Source: Acetobacteraceae bacterium (lineage in GTDB: Bacteria > Pseudomonadota > Alphaproteobacteria > Zavarziniales > Zavarziniaceae). Taken from it: DNA of 39,158 nt. Shown here in pieces: positions 30,217-38,199 of the stretch. The stretch is taken from contig CANCOY010000019.1 of NCBI GenBank assembly GCA_947379865.1, positions 1-39,158 on the forward strand, read 5' to 3'. The position numbers and the translations under genes are program-made. Each line of letters begins with the position of its first letter. Positions within the stretch are counted from its first letter, which is position 1. The notes below the pieces were generated by a model that saw only the letters and a list, made by a program, of their open reading frames with translations, made no database searches and had not been told where the DNA came from.

Positions 30217-31113
30217 ATGGACGCCACCACCCCCTTTCGCGCCGATTGCCTTGCGGGCAAGCGGATTCTTATAACTGGTGGCGGTTCTGGCCTTGGCCGG
30301 GAACTGGGGCGTGGCTTTGCCCGCCACGGCGCCGCCGTCTATCTCTGCGGCCGGCGTGAGGGCCTGTTGAACGAGGCGGCGGACGATATCGCCGCCACCA
30401 CCGGCCACCGCCCCGTGCCCATCGGTTGCGACCTGCGCAGTGCGCCTGCCATTGACGCGATGATGGACCGCATCTGGGCCGATGGCCCGCTGACCGGCCT
30501 CGTCAATAACGCCGCCGCGAACTTCATTGCCCCCACCAAGAACCTGACGCCGCGCGGCTATGAGGCGATCCGCTCCACCGTGATGGACGGTTCGTTCTTT
30601 ACGACGCTCGCCGCTGGCAAGCGCTGGATCGACGGCGGGCACAAGGGGTCGGTTGTCAGCAATCTGGTGACCTGGGTGTGGACCGGCTCGGCCTTTGTGG
30701 TGCCGGCTGCCATGGCCAAGACCGCCATTCATGCCATGACCATGAGCCTCGCCGTGGAATGGGCGCGCTATGGCATCCGACTGAACGCCGTGGCACCCGG
30801 CCCGTTCCCCACGGAAAGTGCGTGGGAGAAGCTGAACCCCATCCCCGACACCTCGGTGGGCGCCACCCAGTCGTCCACGGTGCCCATGCGCCGCTATGGC
30901 CAGATCAGCGAGTTGCAGAACCTGATGATCTTCCTGATGGCCGACGGCGCGGATTACCTGACCGGCCAGACCATCGGTATCGACGGCGGCCATCATCTGG
31001 CGGCCCCCAGCACCTTTGCCGACCTCTCGGACCTGACGGACGAGCAGTGGGACAAGGCCCGCGCCGCCATTGCCGCCGCCAGCGAGCGCGACAAGCAGCA
31101 GCGCACCGTCTGA
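30217..31113 (+). CDS. SDR resembling 2,4-dienoyl-CoA reductase
   Basis: A 298-residue SDR with TGGGSGLGRE, NNAAANFIAPTKNLTPRG and VVSNLVTWVWTGSAFVVPAAMAKTAIHAM, followed by NAVAPGPFPTE. The NNAAxNF and AFVVPAAMAK blocks match 2,4-dienoyl-CoA reductases (DECR), in which the usual YxxxK tyrosine is not at the standard place; the Lys is kept here (AMAK). DECR reduces 2,4-dienoyl-CoA with NADPH during breakdown of unsaturated acyl-CoA. This would fit an unsaturated ring-cleavage product. It lies 10 bp after the lipocalin-like gene. The C-terminal 50 residues are helical and hydrophilic. Confidence 0.87.
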   Translation: MDATTPFRADCLAGKRILITGGGSGLGRELGRGFARHGAAVYLCGRREGLLNEAADDIAATTGHRPVPIGCDLRSAPAIDAMMDRIWADGPLTGLVNNAAANFIAPTKNLTPRGYEAIRSTVMDGSFFTTLAAGKRWIDGGHKGSVVSNLVTWVWTGSAFVVPAAMAKTAIHAMTMSLAVEWARYGIRLNAVAPGPFPTESAWEKLNPIPDTSVGATQSSTVPMRRYGQISELQNLMIFLMADGADYLTGQTIGIDGGHHLAAPSTFADLSDLTDEQWDKARAAIAAASERDKQQRTV

Positions 31114-31138
31114 GCCGCCAACCCCGAAGGAGAACGTC

Positions 31139-31927
31139 ATGAGCACAAGTTCAATGCGGGTTGAGGTGGCTGAGGGCCTGGCCCGGCTGACCTTCACCCA
31201 GGCCGAACGCGGCAACCCGATCGACGGCCCCTTTTGCGCCGAATTCGGCGCCATGGCCGATGAGCTGTCCAGCCGCAGCGACGTGCGCGCGGTGCTGCTG
31301 CGGGCCGAGGGCAAGGCCTTCAGCTTTGGCGGCGACATTGGCGCCTTTGTGGCCGATCTCGACGACCTGCCGCGCCTCATCAAGCGCTGGACCTCTGGCC
31401 TGCACACGGGCATTGCGCGCATGCAGCGCATGAATGCCCCCATCGTCTGTGCCGTGCAGGGCATCTGTGCCGGCGGCATGGCGGCCCTGGTTTCGGGCAG
31501 CGACATTGTGGTGGCCAGCACGGCGGCCCGGTTTGTTGCGGCCTATCCCGGGATCGGCTTCAGCTGCGATGCCTCTGCCTCGGTCATGCTGTCGCGCCGC
31601 ATGGGCCTTGCCCGGGCGCGCCGCTTTCTGATCATGAACGAGACCCTGGGGGCGGAGGCCGCCCTTGCGGCGGGCCTCGCTGACGAGGTGGTGGCGCCAG
31701 AGGCGCTCGACGCCCGGGCCGAGGCCATAGCCGTGCAGCTGGCGGCCGGGCCGACCCTTGCCTTTGGTGAGATCCGCCGCCTGTTGCTGTCGGTGGAAGA
31801 CCAGCCGCTGGAGGCCCAGCTGGAGCTGGAAGCCCAGGCCCTGTCGCGCATGGCCGCCACGGCGGACGCCCGCGAAGGCCTGACCGCCTTTGCCGCCAAG
31901 CGCAAACCCCGCTTCACCGGGCGCTGA
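31139..31927 (+). CDS. Crotonase family enoyl-CoA isomerase/hydratase (PaaG-like active site)
   Basis: A 262-residue crotonase. The oxyanion-hole blocks are AFSFGGDIGAF and GICAGGMAALVSGSD. The first hydratase Glu position is occupied by Ala/Leu, while an acidic residue is found as Asp in GFSCDASASVMLSRRMG. This matches the single-Asp arrangement of PaaG and enoyl-CoA isomerases. Double-bond shifting (for example 3-enoyl to 2-enoyl-CoA) is therefore more likely than hydration. GAAGGAGAA precedes the ATG. It is the last gene of the badH-kinase run before the promoter at 31953. Confidence 0.88.
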   Translation: MSTSSMRVEVAEGLARLTFTQAERGNPIDGPFCAEFGAMADELSSRSDVRAVLLRAEGKAFSFGGDIGAFVADLDDLPRLIKRWTSGLHTGIARMQRMNAPIVCAVQGICAGGMAALVSGSDIVVASTAARFVAAYPGIGFSCDASASVMLSRRMGLARARRFLIMNETLGAEAALAAGLADEVVAPEALDARAEAIAVQLAAGPTLAFGEIRRLLLSVEDQPLEAQLELEAQALSRMAATADAREGLTAFAAKRKPRFTGR

Positions 31928-31952
31928 GGGGGCCGCTGCCCTACAGATTTCC

Positions 31953-31986
31953 TTGTCAACGGTTCGCAAAGCAGTACACTAGCGAA
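31953..31986 (+). promoter_or_regulatory. Promoter with operator-like site C before ACAD and the di-iron oxygenase
   Basis: TTGTCA (31953-31958) and TACACT (31975-31980) are 16 bp apart. TACACTAGCGAA (31975-31986) differs from the palindrome at 36671 at two of twelve bases and overlaps the -10. A wider repeat GTTCGC...GCGAAC (31962-31967, 31982-31987) is also present. The 76-bp gap is one of few untranscribed-looking spaces in this region. Confidence 0.55.
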
Positions 31987-32003
31987 CGATTATTCAGAGC
32001 AGG

Positions 32004-33185
32004 ATGCCGGCCGTGTTTGAACGCAAGCTGTTCCGCGAGGAGCACAACATCTTCCGCGAGAGCGTGCGCCGCTTCATCGCCGAGGAAATCACCCCCTTCC
32101 ATGCCGAGTGGGAGAAGGCCGGCGTCGTGCCGCGCGAGCTCTGGCTGAAGGCGGGTGCCGCTGGCCTGCTGTGCTGCACCGTGCCCGAGGAATATGGCGG
32201 CCTTGGCCTCGACTATCTGTTCGACGTGGTGGTGTTCGAGGAAATGGCCCGTGCCGGCGCCACCGGCCCCGGCTTCATGATCCATGTGGATCTGGTCGCC
32301 ACCTACCTCAAGACCTTCGGGACCGAGGAACAGCGCCGCAAATGGCTGCCCAAGATGGTGCGCGGCGAGGTCATCGGCTCGCTTGGCATGACCGAACCGC
32401 ATGCCGGCAGCGACCTGAAGAACATCCGCACCCGCGCCGTGAAGGATGGCGATGACTATGTCATCACCGGCCAGAAGGTGTTCATTTCCAACGGCCAGCT
32501 CTGCGACCTCATCGTGCTGGCCACCAAGACGGATTCGACGGCCGGCGCCAAGGGCATCACCCTGTTCCTCGTGGAAGGCAGCCGCGAGGGCTTCCGGCGC
32601 GGCCGCAATCTGGAAAAGGCTGGCATGAAGGCCCAGGACACCTCGGAGATTTTCTTTGACGATGTCCGCGTTCCGGCCAGCAACATGCTGGGCCAGGAGG
32701 GCCGTGGCTTCCAGATGATGATGACCAAGCTGGCGCAGGAACGCCTCGCCCAGGCCATCCGCTCCGCCACCGTGGTGGAGACCATGCTGGAATGGACGGT
32801 GGACTACACCGCCAACCGCAAGGCCTTTGGCGGCACCATTGCCGATTTCCAGAATACCCAGTTCAAGCTGGCCGAAATCAAGACCGAGGCGGTGGTGGGC
32901 CGTGTGTTCACCGACCAGTGCATCCAGCAGTTCATGGATGGCAATCTTGATGCGGTGGACGCGGCCATGGCCAAGATGTGGCTCTCCAACCTGCACTGCA
33001 AGGCGGCGGATGAGCTGCTGCAGCTGTTTGGCGGCTGGGGTTACATGTGGGAATATCCCATCTGCCGCGCCTGGGCCGATTCCCGCGTGGTCAAGATCGC
33101 GGGTGGCTCCATCGAGGTGATGAAGCACATCATCTCGCGCGAGATGTTTGCCGGCTACAAGCCTATGAAGAAGGCGGCAGAATAG
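32004..33185 (+). CDS. Acyl-CoA dehydrogenase, LCAD-like
   Basis: A 393-residue ACAD: LLCCTVPEEYGGLGLDY, LGMTEPHAGSDLKN, ITGQKVFISNGQLCD, and the C-terminal FGGWGYMWEYPICR with IAGGSIEVMKHIIS. As in the ACAD at 12760, the YEGT Glu is absent (IAGGS) and the likely base is the Glu in TKLAQERLAQA, as in LCAD-type enzymes. It could also be the ACAD10/11- or LvaC-like partner of the kinase at 27562. GAGCAGG precedes the ATG at close spacing. Co-transcribed with the oxygenase 65 bp downstream. Confidence 0.93.
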   Translation: MPAVFERKLFREEHNIFRESVRRFIAEEITPFHAEWEKAGVVPRELWLKAGAAGLLCCTVPEEYGGLGLDYLFDVVVFEEMARAGATGPGFMIHVDLVATYLKTFGTEEQRRKWLPKMVRGEVIGSLGMTEPHAGSDLKNIRTRAVKDGDDYVITGQKVFISNGQLCDLIVLATKTDSTAGAKGITLFLVEGSREGFRRGRNLEKAGMKAQDTSEIFFDDVRVPASNMLGQEGRGFQMMMTKLAQERLAQAIRSATVVETMLEWTVDYTANRKAFGGTIADFQNTQFKLAEIKTEAVVGRVFTDQCIQQFMDGNLDAVDAAMAKMWLSNLHCKAADELLQLFGGWGYMWEYPICRAWADSRVVKIAGGSIEVMKHIISREMFAGYKPMKKAAE

Positions 33186-33217
33186 CTGCCGACGACAAAG
33201 ACCAGCGGCAGAATAGC
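33174..33217 (+). repeat. 13-bp direct repeat duplicating the ACAD stop region
   Basis: GCGGCAGAATAGC occurs at 33174-33186, where it contains the ACAD stop codon TAG, and again at 33205-33217, a 31-bp period. The bases following each copy are loosely similar. It looks like an old small tandem duplication. Confidence 0.5.
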
Positions 33218-33250
33218 CGCGCACGAACAAAAGCCTCGGAGGAAACGGGA

Positions 33251-34351
33251 ATGACCGACTATCTGCGTTATTACTTTCCGGTGGGCATGTTTGCCGCAGC
33301 CTTCCTTGGCTTTGCCCTGGGCGGCAACTGGGTGTGGCTGGGTCTGTTGACCTTCCCCACCCTCGCTTTGGTGGATACCTTGCTGCCCTATGACTTCCGG
33401 GCCCGCAGCGTGACGAACCGCAAGTTCGCCAATATCCCCGTGTGGATTTGCGCCCTGGCTGGCCCCGGCCTCTATCTGATGGCGGCCTGGTGGGTGTTCA
33501 CCGCGCCTGAGGCCACGGGCTGGCAATATCTGGGGGCGGCCTTTTCCTGTGGCTGGCTTTCTGTGTTGCCGCTGGTGCCCGCCACCCACGAGCTTTACCA
33601 CCAGCGTGGCCGCCTGCACCGCCTGGTCGGCCGCTATGCCCAGGTGTGCTATTTCGATGCCACGCGTGAGATTGCCCATGTGGTGGGCCATCACATCAAT
33701 GTGGGCACCAGTGCCGACAGCGACACGGCCCGGCGCGGCATCACCCTTTATGCCTTCACGGCGAACGCCGTGGTGCAGAGCACGCGCGAGGCCTGGGAGA
33801 TCGAGAACCAGGCGCTGGAAAAGCGTGGCCATGCCCGCTGGTCCATCCACCACCGCCTGTGGCGCGCCCTGGCCGCGCAGGCTGCCTTTCAGGGCCTCAT
33901 CTTCCTGATCGGCGGGCCGGTGGCCAATGGCGTGGCGCTGGGTGGCATGTTCATTGCGCGCTTCTGGGTGGAATCCTTCAATTACTTCCAGCATTACGGC
34001 CAGGTGCGGGTGGCTGGCACGCCCATCCGCCGCCACCATGTGTGGAACCATTTGAAGCCCCTGTCGCGCATGTCGGCGTTCGAGATTACCAACCATGCCG
34101 ACCATCACCTCGACACCTATCTGCCCTATTTCCGTCTGGTGCCGGACCAGAGCGCCATCCGCCTGCCCAGCGTCTTTGTCTGCTTCCTCACGGCGCTGAT
34201 CCCGCCGCTGTGGCACAATGTGGTGATCAAGCCCGCCCTGAAGCGCTGGGACCTTGAGTTCGCCAATGCCGAAGAACGCGCTCTTGCCCGCGCCCAGAAC
34301 AAGGCCGCCGGCTGGGAAGACTGGTTCGGCGACGAAAAGCAGGTGGCCTGA
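33251..34351 (+). CDS. AlkB/XylM-like membrane di-iron monooxygenase
   Basis: A 366-residue integral membrane hydroxylase. The histidine motifs that bind the di-iron site are HELYH (113-117), HVVGHH (143-148) and NHADHH (281-286), with NYFQHYG (244-250) matching the NYxEHYG signature of AlkB/XylM. Hydrophobic helices lie around 10-45, 64-84, 93-111 and 207-236. These enzymes hydroxylate terminal or benzylic methyls, and many also epoxidise alkenes. The likely electron donor is the XylA-like reductase at 35533. The ATG has AGGAAACGGG before it; an open frame reaching back to 33047 overlaps the ACAD and is rejected. Natural substrate unknown; a cyclic terpene or alkyl-cyclohexane fits the neighbours. 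Confidence 0.92.
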   Translation: MTDYLRYYFPVGMFAAAFLGFALGGNWVWLGLLTFPTLALVDTLLPYDFRARSVTNRKFANIPVWICALAGPGLYLMAAWWVFTAPEATGWQYLGAAFSCGWLSVLPLVPATHELYHQRGRLHRLVGRYAQVCYFDATREIAHVVGHHINVGTSADSDTARRGITLYAFTANAVVQSTREAWEIENQALEKRGHARWSIHHRLWRALAAQAAFQGLIFLIGGPVANGVALGGMFIARFWVESFNYFQHYGQVRVAGTPIRRHHVWNHLKPLSRMSAFEITNHADHHLDTYLPYFRLVPDQSAIRLPSVFVCFLTALIPPLWHNVVIKPALKRWDLEFANAEERALARAQNKAAGWEDWFGDEKQVA

Positions 34352-34381
34352 GAGGCCAAAGCAGCAAGGCGGGGCGGGCAC

Positions 34382-35434
34382 CTACAGGCTGTACCAGGTT
34401 GCCCGCGCCTGCCCGTGCCGCTTTATGCGGCCGGCCGCCACAAGTTCGCGCAACCGCAGCTTGCATGTGTTGCGGTTGCCGCCGGTGATTTCGGCCAGCT
34501 GCCCAATGGTCAGCCGCTCGCGCCGCTGCAGGGCCTGCAGGATCAGGCAGGCCAGATCACCCAAATCCGCCTCTGCCGCCTGTGCGCTGCGTTCGCTATC
34601 GATCCGGGCCGCCAGACCGTCTTTCTGTTTCTTCAGACAGCGCAGGAAAAAGCGCAGCCACGGCTCCCAGTCTGGCGCCTCGCTCTCCAGCGTTGTCTGG
34701 GTGCGGCGCAGGGCGCGGTAATAGAGATCCTTGTTCTCCTCAATCACCCGCTCCAGCGAGGCAAAGGGCACATAGGCATAGCCCGCCCGCAGCAGCAGCA
34801 GGCTGGTCAGCACCCGCGATAGCCGGCCATTGCCATCCTGGAACGGGTGGATCGCCAGAAACGTCACCACAAAGACGGCGATGATCAGCAGCGGGTGCAT
34901 GGCCTCTTCGTCCAGGGCCTTGCGCGTCCACCCCACCAGCGCTTCCATCCTGAGTGGCGTCTCAAAGGGGCTGGCGGTCTGGAACACCACGGCGATCTGG
35001 CGGCCCTCGGCATCAAGGGCCACCACATTGTTTGCCAGCGTCTTGTAATTCCCCCGGTGGGCAACATCCTTGTCGCTGTGGCGCAACAGGATCTGGTGCA
35101 GCTGGCGGATGTGGTTTTCCGTAAACCGCAGGTCGGAATATGCCTCGAACACAAGGTCCATGGCCTCGGCATAGCCGGCCACTTCCTGCTCGTCGCGCGT
35201 CTCGAAGGCGCGGATGGCGATGGTGGCCAGCAGGGTTTCAACCTGTGCATCACTCAGCCGCGATCCCTCGATGCGCGTACTCGACCCGATGCTTTCAATG
35301 GTCGCCACCCGGCGCAGGGACTGCAACCTGTCGGGCGACAGCGTCTGCAACGCCTCCCAGCGCCCCTTGAACTCATCGATTTCCGCCACCAGCCGGATCA
35401 GGTCCGGCCCCAGCACCAACCTCGGCTCCCGCAT
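34382..35434 (-). CDS. Fic family protein with autoinhibitory motif and C-terminal winged helix
   Basis: A 350-residue protein. The Fic core HPFQDGNGRLSR (196-207) carries the catalytic His and is complete, so AMP transfer (or another phosphate-ester transfer) is expected. An inhibitory motif S-T-R-I-E-G (52-57, [S/T]xxxE[G/N]) is in the N-terminal helix, class II style, so the enzyme should be self-inhibited. The C-terminal 70 residues (LACLILQALQRRERLTIGQL and LAEITGGNRNTCKLRLREL) form a winged helix-turn-helix. This suggests DNA binding, perhaps to the 10-bp repeats just upstream (35461-35510). It is oriented against both neighbours and splits the oxygenase from its reductase, so it may be a later insertion. 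Confidence 0.92.
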   Translation of the reverse strand: MREPRLVLGPDLIRLVAEIDEFKGRWEALQTLSPDRLQSLRRVATIESIGSSTRIEGSRLSDAQVETLLATIAIRAFETRDEQEVAGYAEAMDLVFEAYSDLRFTENHIRQLHQILLRHSDKDVAHRGNYKTLANNVVALDAEGRQIAVVFQTASPFETPLRMEALVGWTRKALDEEAMHPLLIIAVFVVTFLAIHPFQDGNGRLSRVLTSLLLLRAGYAYVPFASLERVIEENKDLYYRALRRTQTTLESEAPDWEPWLRFFLRCLKKQKDGLAARIDSERSAQAAEADLGDLACLILQALQRRERLTIGQLAEITGGNRNTCKLRLRELVAAGRIKRHGQARATWYSL

Positions 35435-35460
35435 CTGCTGCGCACCTTCACCCGTATCGG

Positions 35461-35510
35461 ATACCCGATAATACCCGATTTTACCCGGTTATACCCGATA
35501 ATATCCAATT
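35461..35510. repeat. Five tandem 10-bp repeats upstream of fic
   Basis: The units ATACCCGATA, ATACCCGATT, TTACCCGGTT, ATACCCGATA and ATATCCAATT follow one another without gaps from 35461 to 35510, and a related ACCCGTATCGG lies just before. The 10-bp period places each unit on nearly the same face of the helix. The array starts 27 bp before the fic start codon, where its promoter must lie, and is AT-rich compared with its surroundings. Confidence 0.75.
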
Positions 35511-35532
35511 TGCGCTGGACGGGGTGAAGGTC

Positions 35533-36603
35533 CTACTTCCCCCCCATGCTGCGGTCGGTGAATTTGTCGTAGCGGATGGCGCCGGGCTTGATGCCGGCCT
35601 GGGTGAATTTGGTGATGGCGGCGTCGATCATGGCGGGGGGGCCGCAGAGATAGGCCTGGGTGCCGGCGGCGCCCACGGTGGCGACGGCGTCGAGGATGAA
35701 ATCGGTGACAAGGCCGGGGCGTATGGCGGGGTCGGCGGGGGGTTCCTCGCTCAGCGCCGGCCAGAACAGGAAGCGGGCGGGCCAGCGGGCAGCAAGGGCG
35801 GCAATCTGCGCCTCGGCATAAAGGTCGCGGCTGGCGCGGGCGCCAAACAGCAGCAGGCAGTCGCGGGTGATGGCCGCCTCGCCCGTGCGGCTGGCCGCCT
35901 CTTCCAGCAGGCTCAGCAAGGGGGCAAGGCCGCTGCCACCGGCCACGCAGATGATCGGCCCCTTGCCGTCGCGCAGCCAGAATTCGCCATGGGGGCCTTC
36001 CAGGGTGAAGTCCAGCGCCGCAGCCCCGCCGCCAAACAGCAGTTCCGAAAACAGGCCGCCCGGCACCCGCCGCACAAAGGTGGAGACGTCTGTCCGCCCC
36101 TCTGGCTTTGGCGCATCGGCAAAGGAATAGGCGCGCCCCTCGGCCTCACCCGGCCAGGTGAACACGCCATATTGCCCGGCACGATAGGTGAGGGGCGCGG
36201 CAAGGGTGAAGGTAACGCGCTTGATATCGTGGGTCAGATCCTCGGTGGCGCTGAGGCGGGCGGGGATCCGGGTCACGGGCAGGGCGGCGGCGCCGGCTGT
36301 ATCCACCTCAATCACAAGGTCGGTCTTGGCCACGGCCTGGCAGGCGAGGATATAGCCCGCCTCCAGCTCTTCCCGGCTAAGGGCATAGCCAAAGTCGGTG
36401 ATGGCATCCACCCGGCCTTCCACCAGCCGCGCCCGGCAGCTGCCACAGGTGCCGACCGTGCATTCATGGGGAAAGGCGATGCCCAGGCTCAGGGCCTTTT
36501 CCAGCACGGTCTCGCCCGCGTTGATCTCGAACGTGGCGCCCTCTGGCTCCAGCCGCACGCGCTTGGGGGGCTTTGACCCGAACAGGGATTTCAACAGGCC
36601 CAT
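35533..36603 (-). CDS. XylA/BenC-like reductase: [2Fe-2S] ferredoxin domain, FAD and NAD(P) domains
   Basis: A 356-residue electron-transfer protein. The N-terminal plant-type ferredoxin ligands are Cys48, Cys53, Cys56 (CTVGTCGSC) and Cys88 (LACQ). A flavin-binding RAYSFAD, the nucleotide motif GGSGLAPLLSLL and the terminal YLCGPPAMID complete a ferredoxin-NAD(P)H-reductase module. Domain order matches XylA and BenC, reductases of xylene monooxygenase and benzoate dioxygenase. It probably feeds the di-iron oxygenase at 33251. Start at 36603 (MGLLKSLF) has TGGAGGAG before it. Its promoter region is shared with the divergent CoA ligase and contains operator-like site B. Confidence 0.93.
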   Translation of the reverse strand: MGLLKSLFGSKPPKRVRLEPEGATFEINAGETVLEKALSLGIAFPHECTVGTCGSCRARLVEGRVDAITDFGYALSREELEAGYILACQAVAKTDLVIEVDTAGAAALPVTRIPARLSATEDLTHDIKRVTFTLAAPLTYRAGQYGVFTWPGEAEGRAYSFADAPKPEGRTDVSTFVRRVPGGLFSELLFGGGAAALDFTLEGPHGEFWLRDGKGPIICVAGGSGLAPLLSLLEEAASRTGEAAITRDCLLLFGARASRDLYAEAQIAALAARWPARFLFWPALSEEPPADPAIRPGLVTDFILDAVATVGAAGTQAYLCGPPAMIDAAITKFTQAGIKPGAIRYDKFTDRSMGGK

Positions 36604-36670
36604 GGCCGCTCCTCCAGACGCCCGCCGGGGCACGGCAGGGCCGGGCTTGCGTTCGCCAATGTCATTATCG

Positions 36671-36682
36671 TACGCTAGCGTA
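36671..36682. promoter_or_regulatory. Operator-like site B (perfect palindrome) in a divergent promoter
   Basis: TACGCTAGCGTA is a perfect 12-bp palindrome in the AT-rich 106-bp gap between the reductase (minus) and the acyl-CoA ligase (plus). A GATAAT box for the minus direction abuts it. It is 11/12 identical to site A (12153) and 10/12 to site C (31975). Confidence 0.65.
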
Positions 36683-36709
36683 TCAAAATAATGAGGGGAG
36701 GGGCAAGCG

Positions 36710-38155
36710 ATGGTCCCCCTGGCCGCCATCCCACAGCATTATGCCGCCACGGCACCCGCCGCCGCCTGTTTCCGCCAGGATGGCGAGACGCTGGACTGGG
36801 CCGGGCTGGAAGCGCGCGCCAGCCGCTGGGCACGCCTGCTGGTGGCGCACGGCGTGGGGCCGGATGCCCTTGTCGCCATGTCCATGGCCAATGGGGCAGA
36901 GTTTCTGGCCGCCAGCTTTGGCATCTGGAAGGCCGGGGCCACGCCGGCGCCGCTGTCGCCCAAACTCACGGCGGCGGAGCGGCGCGAGATCCTGGAGATC
37001 ATGCGCCCGGCCGCGTTCGTCACCGATGACGCCAGCCTCGGCGGCCTGGTGCCGGCCATGCTGGGGGATGTGGGCGAAATAGGTGCTGGGGCCATGCCCG
37101 CCCTGCACGTGGCGACCGGCTGGAAGGCCTGCACCAGCGGCGGCAGCACGGGGCGGCCCAAGGTCATTGTCGACCATCGCCCGGCCGCCTTTGATCTCGA
37201 CTTTCCCTTTCTCGACATGCCACGCGATCAGGTGGTGCTGAACCCCGGGCCGCTCTATCACAATGGTCCCTTCAGCGCCCTTGCCGCCGCCCTTATCAAG
37301 GGCAATCGGGTGATCGGGCAAAAGCGCTTTGATGCCGCCGGCGCGCTCGATCTGATTGCCAGCGAACAGGCGGTCTGGGCCATGCTGGTGCCCACCATGA
37401 TGCACCGCATCTGGCGCCTGCCCGATGAGCTGAAAGACCCGGCGCACCTTGCCGGCCTGCGCCTGGTGGTGCACACCGCCGCCCCCATCGCGCCCTGGCT
37501 GAAACAGGCCTGGATCGACTGGCTGGGCGGCGCACGGGTGGGCGAGGTTTATGGCGCCACCGAAGGGATTGTCCGCACCTGGGTGCTGGGCACCGACTGG
37601 GCCAGCCGCCCCGGCACCGTGGGCCAGGCCATCGGCGGCACCCGCCTCAGCGTGCGGGACCCTGCTGGCGCAGCCGTCGCCCCCGGCGTGGTGGGCGAAG
37701 TCTTTGCCATGCCGCCTAATGGGCCGGGCAGCACCTATCACTATATCGGGGCGGAACCGCGCCGGTCCCATGATGGCTGGGAATCCGTGGGCGACCTTGG
37801 CTGGCTGGATGAAGACGGTTTTCTGTTCCTGGCCGACCGGCGGGTGGACCTGATCATCACCGGCGGCGTCAATGTCTTCCCGGCTGAGGTTGAGGCGGCC
37901 CTGTCGGAACACGCCGACGTGCTGTCCTGCGCCGTGGTGGGTGTCGCCGATGACGATCTGGGCCAGCGCGTGCATGCGGTGGTGCAGGCGGCCCCCGGGT
38001 CGGATCTGGGGGCAGACGCCCTGCTGGCCTTTGCCCGCACCCGGCTGAGTGGCCAGAAGGTGCCGCGCAGTCTGGAATTCCGCGATGGCCCCGTGCGCGA
38101 TGATGCCGGCAAGGTGCGCCGCGCCACCCTGCTGGCCAGCCCGCCTTTGCCATAA
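36710..38155 (+). CDS. Acyl-CoA synthetase (class I adenylate-forming)
   Basis: A 481-residue ligase, shorter than the one at 15431 and only distantly similar. P-loop CTSGGSTGRPK (about 139-149), YGATEG, SVGDLGWLDEDGFLF and the catalytic Lys in DDAGKVRRATLL are all present. The aryl/bile-acid-type ligase subgroup has the CTSGGSTG form, suggesting a bulky or cyclic carboxylic acid. GAGGGGAGGGGC precedes the ATG. It is divergent from the reductase gene under site B and is followed 44 bp later by a FadB/FadJ-type gene, so it probably belongs to the same regulon as the oxygenase. Confidence 0.92.
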   Translation: MVPLAAIPQHYAATAPAAACFRQDGETLDWAGLEARASRWARLLVAHGVGPDALVAMSMANGAEFLAASFGIWKAGATPAPLSPKLTAAERREILEIMRPAAFVTDDASLGGLVPAMLGDVGEIGAGAMPALHVATGWKACTSGGSTGRPKVIVDHRPAAFDLDFPFLDMPRDQVVLNPGPLYHNGPFSALAAALIKGNRVIGQKRFDAAGALDLIASEQAVWAMLVPTMMHRIWRLPDELKDPAHLAGLRLVVHTAAPIAPWLKQAWIDWLGGARVGEVYGATEGIVRTWVLGTDWASRPGTVGQAIGGTRLSVRDPAGAAVAPGVVGEVFAMPPNGPGSTYHYIGAEPRRSHDGWESVGDLGWLDEDGFLFLADRRVDLIITGGVNVFPAEVEAALSEHADVLSCAVVGVADDDLGQRVHAVVQAAPGSDLGADALLAFARTRLSGQKVPRSLEFRDGPVRDDAGKVRRATLLASPPLP

Positions 38156-38199
38156 CACCGTAACGATCCCTGTTTCTGCCAGACCCTGGAACCCGTCCC

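Noticed and set aside
35461..35510. The 10-bp repeats as a plasmid-type replication origin (iterons)
   Set aside because: No Rep or DnaA-box sequences nearby; position directly before fic fits a regulatory array better.
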